This document shows positions 34,870 through 44,314 of a stretch of DNA of 64,000 bases, piece by piece. Origin of the DNA: UBA6398 sp963644855 (GTDB taxonomy: Bacteria; Bacteroidota; Bacteroidia; Bacteroidales; Bacteroidaceae); NCBI GenBank assembly GCA_963644855.1, contig CAVIQL010000008.1, positions 1-64,000 of the forward strand, written 5' to 3'. The translations under genes were made by a program, and so were the position numbers. Below the pieces are notes generated by a model, which searched no databases, was not told the DNA's origin, and saw only the letters and a program-made list of their open reading frames with translations. Every line of letters starts with the position of its first letter. Within the stretch, counting starts at the first letter, position 1.

Positions 34870-35364
34870 TTATAGTTGAGGAGTGATTTCTGCTACCCAG
34901 TTTTCGATGCGTTCGTCGGTTTTGTCGCTTTCGTTGTCCTCGTCAAGAGCGAGTCCCACGAATTTGTCGCCGTCTACTGCCGCAGAGTCGTCGAAAGTGT
35001 AGCCTTCGGTTGAAACCGCACCTATGATGTTGGCGCCCGCTTCTTGGGCTGCGTCGCGCAGTTCAGCCATTCCGCCGCAAAATGTGTCGGAATACGATTC
35101 GCCGTCGCCGCAGCCAAAGAGTGCCACAGTCTTCCCGCTCAATCCGGCAGCCTTTAAAACTTTCACACCGTCGTACCAATCGTCTTGCATATCGCCTGCA
35201 CCCCATGTGGAAGTGCCGAGAATTAAGTTGTCGTTGGCATTTATTACATCGGCGTTCAAACTATTCACATCTATAGCCTCGCAACCGAGTTTCCCAGCTA
35301 TTTTCTGTGCAATGCCCTCGCAGTTTCCTGTCGAAGAGCCGTAAACTACAATTGTTTTCTTCAT
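34870..35364 (-). CDS. fldA: Flavodoxin
   Basis: This 164-residue FMN-binding electron carrier has the phosphate loop GSSTGNCEGIA (about 9-19), the flavin-flanking STWGAGDMQDDWYD (about 52-65, aromatic Trp) and the GCGDGESYSDTFCGG loop (about 84-98). It has the extra loop of long-chain flavodoxins. It replaces ferredoxin under iron limitation in many bacteria. Followed 5 bp later by the DUF2023 gene. Confidence 0.95.
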   Translation of the reverse strand: MKKTIVVYGSSTGNCEGIAQKIAGKLGCEAIDVNSLNADVINANDNLILGTSTWGAGDMQDDWYDGVKVLKAAGLSGKTVALFGCGDGESYSDTFCGGMAELRDAAQEAGANIIGAVSTEGYTFDDSAAVDGDKFVGLALDEDNESDKTDERIENWVAEITPQL

Positions 35365-35391
35365 AATAAAATTCTAATGAGTTCTTGCGTG

Positions 35392-35422
35392 CAAAGTTGG
35401 CAAGTATCTCTGGCTCGCGCAA
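35392..35422 (-). promoter_or_regulatory. Predicted promoter of flavodoxin-DUF2023
   Basis: On the minus strand TTG at 35422-35420, 20 nt, then CAACTTTG at 35399-35392 (one mismatch to TAnnTTTG). The start codon lies 27 nt downstream. Confidence 0.45.
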
Positions 35423-35557
35423 TCACTACAAATAATGATTTGATATCACCATTTTCGGGTAAAATGAGATTAACTCGCGATGTTTTGCTGTGAATTGGGT
35501 TTACGGAAGCATATTCTGTCATTGGGAAATGCTTTTGTGTTGCCGAATTTTGAAGCC

Positions 35558-35650
35558 ATAAAAACGATATCTGATGTCGTAAAAACAATAACCGATATTA
35601 TTTAAATAATGTCAGACCTTTTTTAAATAATGTCTGACATTGTTTTTGCG
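35558..35650. repeat. 21-bp phased palindromic element, locus I
   Basis: A degenerate core at 35566 (GATATCTGATGTC), then clean cores at 35587 (AATAACCGATATT), 35608 (AATGTCAGACCTT) and 35629 (AATGTCTGACATT). The left end word is CGTAAAAAC, and the right end word GTTTTTGC is followed by GATATGCG. It lies between divergent fldA and groES. Confidence 0.9.
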
Positions 35651-35758
35651 ATATGCGACAACGTAAAAATCCTATACTATACATTATATATAATATGTCG
35701 TAGTGCAGCCCTTTCGTGCGGGATAGACCCAAGGTTGTGCCACGTATAAATGCCGTTA

Positions 35759-35801
35759 TGACATTTTGTCATAAAATGACACGATGCGCAATGTTTGTCA
35801 T
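35759..35801. promoter_or_regulatory. Candidate operator upstream of groESL
   Basis: Four TGACA/TGTCA half-sites lie at 35759, 35767, 35777 and 35796. The first three form two overlapping inverted repeats (TGACATTTTGTCA and TGTCATAAAATGACA). They stand just upstream of the predicted -33 element, and the fourth overlaps it. No CIRCE element was seen. Confidence 0.45.
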
Positions 35802-35823
35802 GGCTCGGGGAAAAATATTTTTG
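35794..35823 (+). promoter_or_regulatory. Predicted promoter of groESL
   Basis: TTTG at 35794-35797, 18 nt, then TATTTTTG at 35816-35823. It gives a leader of about 110 nt before groES. Confidence 0.55.
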
Positions 35824-35943
35824 CGTTTTTGCTATGCCCATGTATAGTTTGGCACGCTTTTGGCTTTATCCTTAGCAGAAGACGCAGCAATAGGCGGCGT
35901 TGATAAACAAACAACAATAGAAACTACTAAAAACAATAAAGAC

Positions 35944-36216
35944 ATGAACATTAAACCATTGGCAGACAGAGTTCTGATTGCTCCCGCAAAAGCAGAGGAG
36001 AAAACTGTGGCAGGTATCATTATTCCCGATACAGCCAAGGAAAAACCATTGAAAGGCGAAGTTGTTGCTGTAGGCGAAGGCACTAAAGACGAAAAGATGG
36101 TGCTTAAAGCTGGCGACCAAGTGCTCTTCGGCAAATACGCAGGCACGGAAATCGAAGTTGGTGATGAAAAATATCTCATCATGCGTCAAAGCGACGTTCT
36201 CGCTATCTTGGCATAA
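35944..36216 (+). CDS. groES: Co-chaperonin GroES
   Basis: GroES caps the GroEL barrel during folding. It is 90 residues, starting MNIKPLADRVLIAPAKAEE. The mobile loop EEKTVAGIIIPDTAKEKP contains the GroEL-binding GIIIP motif. The ATG at 35944 is preferred over an in-frame start 28 codons upstream because it gives the family's length. groEL follows after 30 bp. Confidence 0.97.
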   Translation: MNIKPLADRVLIAPAKAEEKTVAGIIIPDTAKEKPLKGEVVAVGEGTKDEKMVLKAGDQVLFGKYAGTEIEVGDEKYLIMRQSDVLAILA

Positions 36217-36246
36217 TATGTTTAACTTGTAAAAAACAACAAAATC

Positions 36247-37878
36247 ATGGCAGCAAAAGACGTAAAATATAATGTAGAAGCACGCGAACTTCTTAAAGAA
36301 GGAGCCGATGCTTTGGCAAACGCAGTGAAGGTAACTCTCGGTCCTAAAGGACGCAATGTAGTTATCGACAAGAAATTTGGTGCTCCGCGTATTACAAAGG
36401 ACGGCGTAACCGTAGCAAAGGAAATCGAACTCGAAGACTCGTTCAAAAATGCAGGCGCACAACTCGTAAAAAGTGTGGCAAGCAAAACCGGAGATGACGC
36501 AGGCGACGGAACAACAACCGCTACCGTGCTCACACAAGCTATCCTTACCGAAGGAATGAAGAATGTGGCAGCTGGCGCAAACCCTCTCGATATCAAACGA
36601 GGCATTGACAAGGCTGTGGCAAAGGTTGTAGAAGAAATCAAGAGCCAGGCCGAGAAAATCGAAAGCAGCTACGAGAAAATCGAACAGGTTGCAACAATCT
36701 CAGGAAACAACGACCCCGAAATCGGAAAGCTTATCGCTGATGGTATGCGCGCTGTGAGCGTAAACGGAGTTATCACAATCGAAGACGCAAAGGGTCGCGA
36801 CACTGTGTTGAAGACTGTTGAAGGTATGCAATTCGACCGCGGTTATCTCTCACCCTATTTCATCACTGAAGCAGAGAAGATGGAATGCGTAATGGAGAAA
36901 CCCTACATCTTGATATACGACAAGAAAATCTCCAACCTCAAGGATTTCCTCCCAATATTGAACAGCGCAGTGCAGAGCGGACGTCCTCTTCTCGTAATAG
37001 CCGAAGACGTAGATTCCGAAGCCCTCACAACTTTGGTAGTAAACCGTTTGCGCGCTCAGTTGAAGATTTGCGCAATCAAAGCTCCTGGCTTTGGCGATCG
37101 TCGCAAGGCTATGCTCGAAGATATCGCAATTCTTACCGGCGGCGTAGTAATTAGCGAAGACAAAGGTTTGAAACTTGAACAAGCTACAATAGAAATGCTT
37201 GGTTCGGCAGAGAAGGTTACTGTAACCAAAGACAATACTACTATCGTTAATGGCGGTGGCGACAAACAGAATATCCAGGATCGTATCGGTCAGTTGAAGA
37301 ATGAAATCGAAAACTGCACTTCTACTTACGACAAGGAGAAACTTCAGGAACGTCTTGCTAAGCTCTCAGGCGGCGTATGTGTACTCGAAGTTGGCGCAGC
37401 TTCTGAAACAGAACAGAAAGAAAAGAAAGACCGTTGCGACGATGCCCTTTGCGCTACCCGTGCAGCCATTGAAGAAGGTATCGTAACCGGTGGTGGCGTT
37501 GCTTATATCCGTGCTCAGAAAGCTCTTGACGATATGAAGGGCGACAATGCTGACGAAACAACAGGTATTGCAATTGTTCGCCGCGCAATAGAGGAGCCTT
37601 TGCGTCAGATTTGCTCGAATGCAGGTATCGAAGGTGCTGTTATCGTGAACAAGGTTCGCGAAGGTGAAGGCAACTACGGCTTCAATGCAAAAACAGAGAC
37701 TTGGGGCGATTTGCGCGAGCAAGGTGTGGTTGATCCAGCCAAGGTTACTCGTGTGGCTCTTGAGAATGCTGCTTCGGTGGCAGGCATGTTCCTCACCACA
37801 GAGTGCGTGATTTGCGACAAGAAAGAAGATGCTCCTGCTCCAATGGCTAATCCCGGAATGGGCGGCGGCATGATGTAA
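36247..37878 (+). CDS. groEL: Chaperonin GroEL
   Basis: The 543-residue 60-kDa chaperonin has DGVTVAKEIELED and the nucleotide-binding GDGTTTATV (about 87-95). The apical domain has YLSPYFITEAEKMECV, and the equatorial domain has GGGVAYIRA. The tail ends in a Gly/Met repeat (GMGGGMM). Codon use is biased, as for a highly expressed gene. It is followed by a hairpin terminator. Confidence 0.98.
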   Translation: MAAKDVKYNVEARELLKEGADALANAVKVTLGPKGRNVVIDKKFGAPRITKDGVTVAKEIELEDSFKNAGAQLVKSVASKTGDDAGDGTTTATVLTQAILTEGMKNVAAGANPLDIKRGIDKAVAKVVEEIKSQAEKIESSYEKIEQVATISGNNDPEIGKLIADGMRAVSVNGVITIEDAKGRDTVLKTVEGMQFDRGYLSPYFITEAEKMECVMEKPYILIYDKKISNLKDFLPILNSAVQSGRPLLVIAEDVDSEALTTLVVNRLRAQLKICAIKAPGFGDRRKAMLEDIAILTGGVVISEDKGLKLEQATIEMLGSAEKVTVTKDNTTIVNGGGDKQNIQDRIGQLKNEIENCTSTYDKEKLQERLAKLSGGVCVLEVGAASETEQKEKKDRCDDALCATRAAIEEGIVTGGGVAYIRAQKALDDMKGDNADETTGIAIVRRAIEEPLRQICSNAGIEGAVIVNKVREGEGNYGFNAKTETWGDLREQGVVDPAKVTRVALENAASVAGMFLTTECVICDKKEDAPAPMANPGMGGGMM

Positions 37879-37928
37879 TAGTCGTAGCACTATAGGAAAC
37901 AAAACATTTGTAACACTTCATACTTAAA

Positions 37929-37966
37929 AGTCGGAGCGGTGTATCACCGCCCCGACTTTTTTTTCG
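37929..37966 (+). terminator. Rho-independent terminator after groEL
   Basis: The stem AGTCGGAGCGGTG/CACCGCCCCGACT has one bulge and a TAT loop, followed by TTTTTTTT. The following 38000-38177 holds no convincing gene. A 71-codon plus frame there is not supported. Confidence 0.88.
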
Positions 37967-38176
37967 GACAACATGGCGCGTCTATCACAAGCCGGAAATT
38001 GGAACGAAAAAACATGTGTAAGGTGTGTTTTCGACGGATATTTTTTGTAGGCAAAACCGCTCCGATACGCGCGGATTTGTATGGCGTAACTTCCAAAAAC
38101 ATTATGATTGACACGTGGTGCTGTGGAGAGAAACGCAAAGTGGTGTTAGATTAGGTTAAAAACGCGGCGGGAATTA

Positions 38177-38205
38177 TTGGGTATCGAATATTTTGAGTAA
38201 ATTTG
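38177..38205 (+). promoter_or_regulatory. Predicted promoter of guaB
   Basis: TTG at 38177-38179, 18 nt, then TAAATTTG at 38198-38205. guaB starts 22 nt downstream. Confidence 0.55.
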
Positions 38206-38227
38206 TGCGCAATAAAAACATATTTTT

Positions 38228-39712
38228 ATGGCTTCATTTATTGCAGACAAAATTGTAATGGACGGTTTGACTTTCGACGACGTCCTTCTTATCCCGGCTT
38301 ATTCAAATGTACTTCCGCGCGAGGTGAAACTTGCAACAAGATTTACTCGCAACATTAACCTGAACATTCCTTTCGTTACGGCTGCTATGGACACTGTAAC
38401 CGAATCGAAAATGGCTATTGCCATTGCCCGTGAGGGTGGTATCGGCGTTATCCATAAGAATATGTCGATAGAAGATCAGGCTCGCGAAGTGGCTATTGTG
38501 AAACGTGCTGAAAACGGTATGATTTACGACCCCGTTACAATTCTTCATGGCTCTACGGTGCGCGCAGCACTTAGTCTTATGAGCGAATACCATATAGGCG
38601 GTATACCTGTGGTAGATGAGGAAAAGCATCTTGTGGGCATCGTTACCAATCGTGATTTGCGTTTTGAGCATGATATGAACAAGAAAATCGACGATGTGAT
38701 GACGAGCAGCAATCTTGTTACCACTAATCAGAAGACTGACCTCGACCAGGCGGCAGAAATCTTGCAGCAAAACAAAATTGAAAAACTCCCCGTGGTGGAT
38801 AAGGAAAACCATATCGTGGGACTTATCACATACAAGGATATCACCAAAGCCAAGGACAAACCCATGGCTTGCAAGGACGAGAAAGGACGTTTGCGCGTTG
38901 CGGCAGGCGTGGGCGTAACAGTGGATACTCTCGAACGCATTGAGGCATTGATTAAAGCAGGTGCCGATGCCATCGTGATAGATACTGCTCATGGACATTC
39001 TCAGGGCGTTATCGACAAACTTCGCGAGGCAAAAGCTTCATATCCGCAGCAACAATTTGTTGTAGGAAATGTGGCAACTGGCGAAGCAGCCAAAGCTCTT
39101 GTTGAAGCCGGAGCCGATGGTATAAAAGTAGGTATAGGTCCTGGTTCAATTTGTACAACCCGCGTGGTGGCAGGCGTAGGCGTTCCACAACTTTCAGCTG
39201 TTTACGATGTTTCGTGCGCCCTTGCTGGTACAGGAGTTCCTATGATTGCCGATGGAGGTCTGCGTTATTCGGGTGATATAGTCAAGGCTCTTGCAGCCGG
39301 TGGTAACTCTGTAATGATTGGCTCGCTTGTGGCAGGTACGGAAGAGTCGCCGGGCGAAACAATAATATTCAACGGCAGAAAGTTCAAGTCGTATCGTGGT
39401 ATGGGTTCGTTGGAAGCAATGGAAAACGGCTCAAAGGATCGTTATTTCCAAAGCGGTGTAACCGATACAAAGAAACTCGTGCCCGAAGGTATAAGCGGTC
39501 GCGTTCCTTACAAAGGTACTGTGCAGGAAGTAATATATCAACTCGTTGGCGGCTTGCGTTCGGGTATGGGATATTGTGGTGCTCATACCATTGACGAATT
39601 GCACAACGCTAAATTTACACGTATTACCAACGCCGGAGTACTTGAGAGCCACCCACACGATATCACTATAACGAGCGAAGCACCTAACTATAGTCCGGCA
39701 CCGAGAGGATAA
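38228..39712 (+). CDS. guaB: Inosine-5'-monophosphate dehydrogenase
   Basis: IMPDH oxidises IMP to XMP, the committed step to GMP. The 494 residues form a TIM barrel interrupted by two CBS domains (about 95-215). The catalytic Cys309 lies in GPGSICTTRVVAG. A flap region has YRGMGSLEAM, and the C-terminal segment has GGLRSGMGYCGA. Its TAA overlaps the first possible ATG of the next gene. Confidence 0.97.
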   Translation: MASFIADKIVMDGLTFDDVLLIPAYSNVLPREVKLATRFTRNINLNIPFVTAAMDTVTESKMAIAIAREGGIGVIHKNMSIEDQAREVAIVKRAENGMIYDPVTILHGSTVRAALSLMSEYHIGGIPVVDEEKHLVGIVTNRDLRFEHDMNKKIDDVMTSSNLVTTNQKTDLDQAAEILQQNKIEKLPVVDKENHIVGLITYKDITKAKDKPMACKDEKGRLRVAAGVGVTVDTLERIEALIKAGADAIVIDTAHGHSQGVIDKLREAKASYPQQQFVVGNVATGEAAKALVEAGADGIKVGIGPGSICTTRVVAGVGVPQLSAVYDVSCALAGTGVPMIADGGLRYSGDIVKALAAGGNSVMIGSLVAGTEESPGETIIFNGRKFKSYRGMGSLEAMENGSKDRYFQSGVTDTKKLVPEGISGRVPYKGTVQEVIYQLVGGLRSGMGYCGAHTIDELHNAKFTRITNAGVLESHPHDITITSEAPNYSPAPRG

Positions 39713-39747
39713 TGTCGGCAAGCAACGCGCATCATAATAATGCAGAT

Positions 39748-41169
39748 ATGAAACGCATCGGAGGAATACTACTATTAATGTTGGCAAGTGTGTGTGGTTA
39801 CGCTCAGAATGCCAATGATCCCGTAGTAATGACCATCAACGGCGAGAATGTAGCACGTTCAGAATTCAAGCGTGCATACAATCGCAACAAGGCCTCGGGA
39901 ACAAGCGTAAAGGAATACGTGGATTTGTATATCAACTACCGCTTGAAAATAGCGGAAGCACTCAAGCAACATATAGACACCACAAAAGGATTTCGTCAAG
40001 AATTTTCTACTTATCGCGATGAACTTTTGACGAAACATGTTACCGATACGCAATTCGAAGATTCCATCGTGCGTTCAATCTACGACCGAATGAAGACGCA
40101 GCTTAAGGATTCTGATATTCTTAGCGTCTCACATGTGTTTATCTCTGTACCGCAAAAAGCCAGCGATAAGCAAAAGGCATTGGCCAAAGTCAAAATCGAC
40201 TCGATTTATAACGTTTTGAAAAGCGGCGCTGATTTTGCGGAAGTGGCAAAGGCTTGCTCGCAGGATTATACTTCGGCACGTCGTGGCGGCGAATTGCCTG
40301 ATATAGGTCCGGGAGTTACACTCAAAGAATTTGAGGACAAATGCTATACACTCAAGGTGGGCGAAATGTCGGAACCATTCGAGTCAACTGCAGGCTACCA
40401 TATAGTATTGATGCGCTCGCGAACGAAATTACAGCCATACGAACAGAAGAAAGACGAACTCATCAAACTGCTCAACCCGCAAGGACTGCAACAAATGGTG
40501 TTCAACCATGCAGTGGAGAAACTTGTAAAGGCTTCGAATGGAAAGACGCGCGAAGAAGTGCTTGACCAAATCGAAAAAGAATACGAAAGCGAGGATACTG
40601 CATTGAAATATGTAACCAAAGATTATCGCGAAGGACTTTTGGCTTATAACATTACCAAACAGGAGGTATGGGATAAGGCCGAAAAAGACGTAAAAGGTCA
40701 GGAGGCATTTTTCAAGAAGAACAAGAAAAACTACCAATGGGATTCTCCGCGATACAAAGGCTTTGTGTTTCATACCACAGAAGAACCGCTTGTAAAAGAA
40801 GTGAAAGCCGTGCTTAAAAGTTATGCTAAAAAAGATTGGAACGGAGAAATAAAAAAACGCTTCAATACTGGAGGTAAAGAAAAAGTAATGGTATCTCATG
40901 GAATTTGGAAAGAAGGAGAAAATCGTTTTGTAGATAAATACATATTTAAGAACGATAGCGTGAAACTCCCAAACTCAAAGCATTTTCCTTACCTCGGAAT
41001 AGAGGGTAAACTCTTGAAGAAAGCTCCCGAAGAACTTGCAGACGTGAAAGCACAGGTTACGAGCGATTATCAAGATTACAAAGAAAAGGAATGGCTTAAG
41101 CAGTTGCGCGAAAAAAGTAGCGTAAAAGTAAACGATGAAGTGGTGAAAACCGTGAACGTTGAACAATAA
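39748..41169 (+). CDS. Periplasmic parvulin-type peptidyl-prolyl isomerase
   Basis: This 473-residue secreted protein has a signal peptide ending GYAQ at about 20. A parvulin (PpiC) domain at about 130-235 reads ISVSHVFISVPQK-like, SGADFAEVAKACSQDYTSARRGGELPDIGPG and GEMSEPFESTAGYHIVLM. It helps fold or escort outer-membrane proteins. The start at 39748 is chosen because the upstream ATG at 39712 adds 12 hydrophilic residues before the signal peptide. It is the first of two such proteins in a row, before the SurA-like protein. Confidence 0.85.
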   Translation: MKRIGGILLLMLASVCGYAQNANDPVVMTINGENVARSEFKRAYNRNKASGTSVKEYVDLYINYRLKIAEALKQHIDTTKGFRQEFSTYRDELLTKHVTDTQFEDSIVRSIYDRMKTQLKDSDILSVSHVFISVPQKASDKQKALAKVKIDSIYNVLKSGADFAEVAKACSQDYTSARRGGELPDIGPGVTLKEFEDKCYTLKVGEMSEPFESTAGYHIVLMRSRTKLQPYEQKKDELIKLLNPQGLQQMVFNHAVEKLVKASNGKTREEVLDQIEKEYESEDTALKYVTKDYREGLLAYNITKQEVWDKAEKDVKGQEAFFKKNKKNYQWDSPRYKGFVFHTTEEPLVKEVKAVLKSYAKKDWNGEIKKRFNTGGKEKVMVSHGIWKEGENRFVDKYIFKNDSVKLPNSKHFPYLGIEGKLLKKAPEELADVKAQVTSDYQDYKEKEWLKQLREKSSVKVNDEVVKTVNVEQ

Positions 41170-41197
41170 TGGGTATTCCGTAATTGAACAAAAACAG

Positions 41198-42568
41198 ATG
41201 AATAAGCTAAGAAAATTTCTCGCATTGGCTGTGATTTTGCCGGCAGCAGCATTTGCACAAAATAATAACGTTATCGACGAAGTGATTTGGGTTGTTGGTG
41301 ATGAGCCGATATTCAAATCCGAAGTGGAGGAGCAGCGACTTGTTTCCGAAGTAAACGGCGAAGCCACCGAAGGAAATCCACGTTGTGTGATACCAGAGCA
41401 AATGGCAATACAGAAACTTTTTTTACACCAAGCGCTTATAGACAGTATAGAAGTGAAAGATGGTGATGTGTTGCAGGAATTGGAATACCGTTTGAACTAT
41501 ATGATTCAAATGGCAGGCTCCAAGGAGAAACTTGAGGAGTATATGCGCAAACCAATGACGCAGATACGACAACAAACAATGGAGCAACTAAAAAAAATGT
41601 CGGTTGTAGAAGAAGTGAAACGTAAAATTGCCGCCGATGTAAAGGTTACTCCAGCCGAAGTAAGAAACTATTTTAAAAATGTACCCCAAGATAGTTTGCC
41701 TCTTATCCCAACTCGATACGAAGTGCAGATAATAACGAACACACCTGAAGTGAGTCGTGAGGAAACAGAACATATAGAAAACGAACTACGCGACTATACA
41801 AAACGAATAACTTCAGGAGAAAGTGATTTTGCAACCCTTGCCATGATGTATAGCGAGGACGAAGGTACGCGTCGAAACGGAGGAGAATTACCGTATATGG
41901 GGAAGGGAGAACTTGTTCCTGAATTTGCGAACGTAGCTTTCTCGCTTACCGATCCCAAGAAAGTTTCACGTATAGTCAAGACCGAATTTGGTTATCATAT
42001 AATACAGTTGATTGACCGCCGGGGCGATAAAATACGTGTGCGTCATATACTAAAGAAACCAGTTGTAAGCGATGAGGCTATTAAATCGTGTCTTAATCGT
42101 CTTGATTCAATAGCTACAGATATTCGTAGCGGTAAAATTTCTTTTGATGACGCTGTGGTTTATTCTGATGATAAGGATACCCGTAACAATCGTGGTATAA
42201 TGGGTAAAAGCGTTTCGGCAAACAATCCCCGCGCCGGAATGACTCAGTGGTTCGAACTAAGAGATCTTCCGCAAGATGTGGCAAAGGTTGTGAGCATAAT
42301 GAAGCCTGGTGAAATTTCCAAGCCTTTCTCTATGACAACCAAGAAAGGACAGCAAGTTTGTGCGGTAGTGAAATTAACCAATCGTAATGAGGAACACTAC
42401 GCTTCTATAACAGAGGATTTCCAAACTTTACAAAATATTCTCGTAACCCAAGAGCAAAATAAGGTAATTGATGATTGGATTCGCGACAAGCAAAAGACTA
42501 CTTATATAAGCATTAAACCAGAATGGCGCGATTGCGACTTTCATTATCCAGGTTGGGTAAAGAAATGA
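41198..42568 (+). CDS. surA: SurA-like periplasmic chaperone and peptidyl-prolyl isomerase
   Basis: The 456-residue protein has a signal peptide ending FAQ at about 20. An N-terminal SurA chaperone helix bundle follows (VIDEVIWVVGDEPIFKSEVEEQRL; AIQKLFLHQALIDSIEV). Two parvulin-type regions lie at about 165-275 (DEGTRRNGGELPYMGKGELVPEF, TEFGYHIIQL) and 285-390. It guards unfolded outer-membrane proteins in the periplasm. Its TGA overlaps the ATG of the OstA-like gene (ATGA), so they are coupled. The neighbourhood suits an outer-membrane assembly cluster. Confidence 0.87.
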   Translation: MNKLRKFLALAVILPAAAFAQNNNVIDEVIWVVGDEPIFKSEVEEQRLVSEVNGEATEGNPRCVIPEQMAIQKLFLHQALIDSIEVKDGDVLQELEYRLNYMIQMAGSKEKLEEYMRKPMTQIRQQTMEQLKKMSVVEEVKRKIAADVKVTPAEVRNYFKNVPQDSLPLIPTRYEVQIITNTPEVSREETEHIENELRDYTKRITSGESDFATLAMMYSEDEGTRRNGGELPYMGKGELVPEFANVAFSLTDPKKVSRIVKTEFGYHIIQLIDRRGDKIRVRHILKKPVVSDEAIKSCLNRLDSIATDIRSGKISFDDAVVYSDDKDTRNNRGIMGKSVSANNPRAGMTQWFELRDLPQDVAKVVSIMKPGEISKPFSMTTKKGQQVCAVVKLTNRNEEHYASITEDFQTLQNILVTQEQNKVIDDWIRDKQKTTYISIKPEWRDCDFHYPGWVKK

Positions 42569-44262
42569 GACAAAGTAATATATGTAGCAAACAATCAAGG
42601 CACAGATCGCATTTTTGCAGTTTGTGCCTCATTTTACTTTTGCTCGCGGTATTTACAACCGTTAGTGCGGCTGCAATAAAGCCTGTAAAAAAGAATGCAA
42701 AGCGTCAAAAGGGTGAGCGTATTGTTCTTGTGCATGCCGATAGGCTGCACTATGATATGATGAAGAATCCCAATGCCAATATACTCAATGGTAATGTGCA
42801 GTTCAACCATGGCAATATAAAACTTTTCTGCGACAGTGCGTACTATTACAAGGCTTCGAATTCTTTTGAGGCTTTCAGTAACGTGAAGATGATACAAGGA
42901 GATACTTTGTCGCTTACCGGAGATTATCTTAAGTATGATGGTGATGCCCAAATAGCCCAGGCGCGAAAGAATGTACACCTTAAACATCGCGGAACGCTTC
43001 TTGTTACCGACAGTTTGAACTACGACAAGCTATACAACCTTGGTTATTTTTTTGACGGAGGTAAACTTTACGATGGTAAGAATATACTTGTTTCCGATTG
43101 GGGAGAATATTCTCCTCAAACCCGTGAGGCTGTGTTCAACTACCACGTAAAACTTACGAACGACCGCTTTACTCTTACTTCCGATACACTTCATTACAAT
43201 ACGCTCACGAAACTCACTCATATAGTGGGACCTTCAAATATTACCAGCAATGGAAATAAGATTTACACCGAGCGCGGATACTATGACACTTCGAAAGATT
43301 ATGCCGAATTGTTCGACCGTTCGGTTGTAATCAATGGCAATAGCACCATGACGGGCGACAGTATGTATTACGACAAGAAGAATGGTAAAATGCGTGCCTA
43401 TCGTAATATTATCTACAACGACAAAGGAAACAAAAATCTACTTACGGGCGATTACTGCGAGTATGATGATACCACTGGCTATGCCATGGCGACAAAAAAT
43501 GCAGTTGTGCGCGATTATTCCTCGCCCGACACTCTTTATATGCACGCTGATACGTTCAAGATATTTACTTATAATATCCGCACCGATAGTGTTTTTCGCC
43601 TTATACATGGTTACCACAAAGCGAGAGCTTTTCGTACAGATGTGCAAAGCGTTTGCGATTCGCTGAAATACGATTCAAAGGAAAAGAAGATGACCATGTT
43701 TGGCAATCCTATTGTTTGGAACAACAACCAGCAGTTGCTTGGCGAGGAAATACAGGTGTTTATGAACGATTCGTCCATAGACAGTGTTCATGTGATAAGA
43801 CAAACTTTGCTCGCGCAGCAGCTTGATAGTGCCAATTTCAATCAAGTTGCGGGGCGCGAGATGTTTGCGTATTTCAAGGACGGCAAACTTTCGTGGAGTA
43901 AGGTTGTTGGCAATGTTGATGTGGCTTATTATCCTTACGATAGTGATAGTACGATGATTGGACTCAACCGTATGCAAACCTCCGAGCTGCGAATGTATAT
44001 GAAAGACCGCAAGATGAATCGTATTTGGAGCGCTCCTGCAAACGGCACAATGTATCCTTTGAAACTTGCGCCCGAAGATCAGTTGTTTCTTAAGAATTTC
44101 GCGTGGTTCGACTATATCCGCCCAAAAAACAAGGACGATATCTTTGTGTGGAAATCAAAAGGCGAAGGTTTGAAACTGCGTGAAACAATACGCCGCCAGG
44201 CTCCTTTGCAAACGCTTTCAGAGATTGCCAAAAAGAAACTCGGCAACGCAACCGGCAAATAG
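42565..44262 (+). CDS. OstA/LptA-like protein
   Basis: This 565-residue protein begins with a membrane or signal segment (about 15-40). It then has repeated beta-strand segments of the OstA/LptA type (DMMKNPNANILNGNVQFNHGN, DGDAQIAQARKNVHLKHRGTL, GNSTMTGDSMYYDKKNGKMR). LptA and LptD-N carry lipopolysaccharide across the periplasm. The Bacteroidota form is longer than LptA and lacks the LptD barrel. An LPS-bridge role is inferred. It is translationally coupled to the SurA-like gene and ends just before mutL. Confidence 0.8.
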   Translation: MRQSNICSKQSRHRSHFCSLCLILLLLAVFTTVSAAAIKPVKKNAKRQKGERIVLVHADRLHYDMMKNPNANILNGNVQFNHGNIKLFCDSAYYYKASNSFEAFSNVKMIQGDTLSLTGDYLKYDGDAQIAQARKNVHLKHRGTLLVTDSLNYDKLYNLGYFFDGGKLYDGKNILVSDWGEYSPQTREAVFNYHVKLTNDRFTLTSDTLHYNTLTKLTHIVGPSNITSNGNKIYTERGYYDTSKDYAELFDRSVVINGNSTMTGDSMYYDKKNGKMRAYRNIIYNDKGNKNLLTGDYCEYDDTTGYAMATKNAVVRDYSSPDTLYMHADTFKIFTYNIRTDSVFRLIHGYHKARAFRTDVQSVCDSLKYDSKEKKMTMFGNPIVWNNNQQLLGEEIQVFMNDSSIDSVHVIRQTLLAQQLDSANFNQVAGREMFAYFKDGKLSWSKVVGNVDVAYYPYDSDSTMIGLNRMQTSELRMYMKDRKMNRIWSAPANGTMYPLKLAPEDQLFLKNFAWFDYIRPKNKDDIFVWKSKGEGLKLRETIRRQAPLQTLSEIAKKKLGNATGK

Positions 44263-44314
44263 CCGTGTTGTTGCCAATGGTGGCTTTGCCGCCATCATCC
44301 TACTGCAAAAAAAT

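Noticed and set aside
37939..38154. 71-codon plus-strand open frame after groEL
   Set aside because: It starts inside the terminator hairpin and resembles no family.
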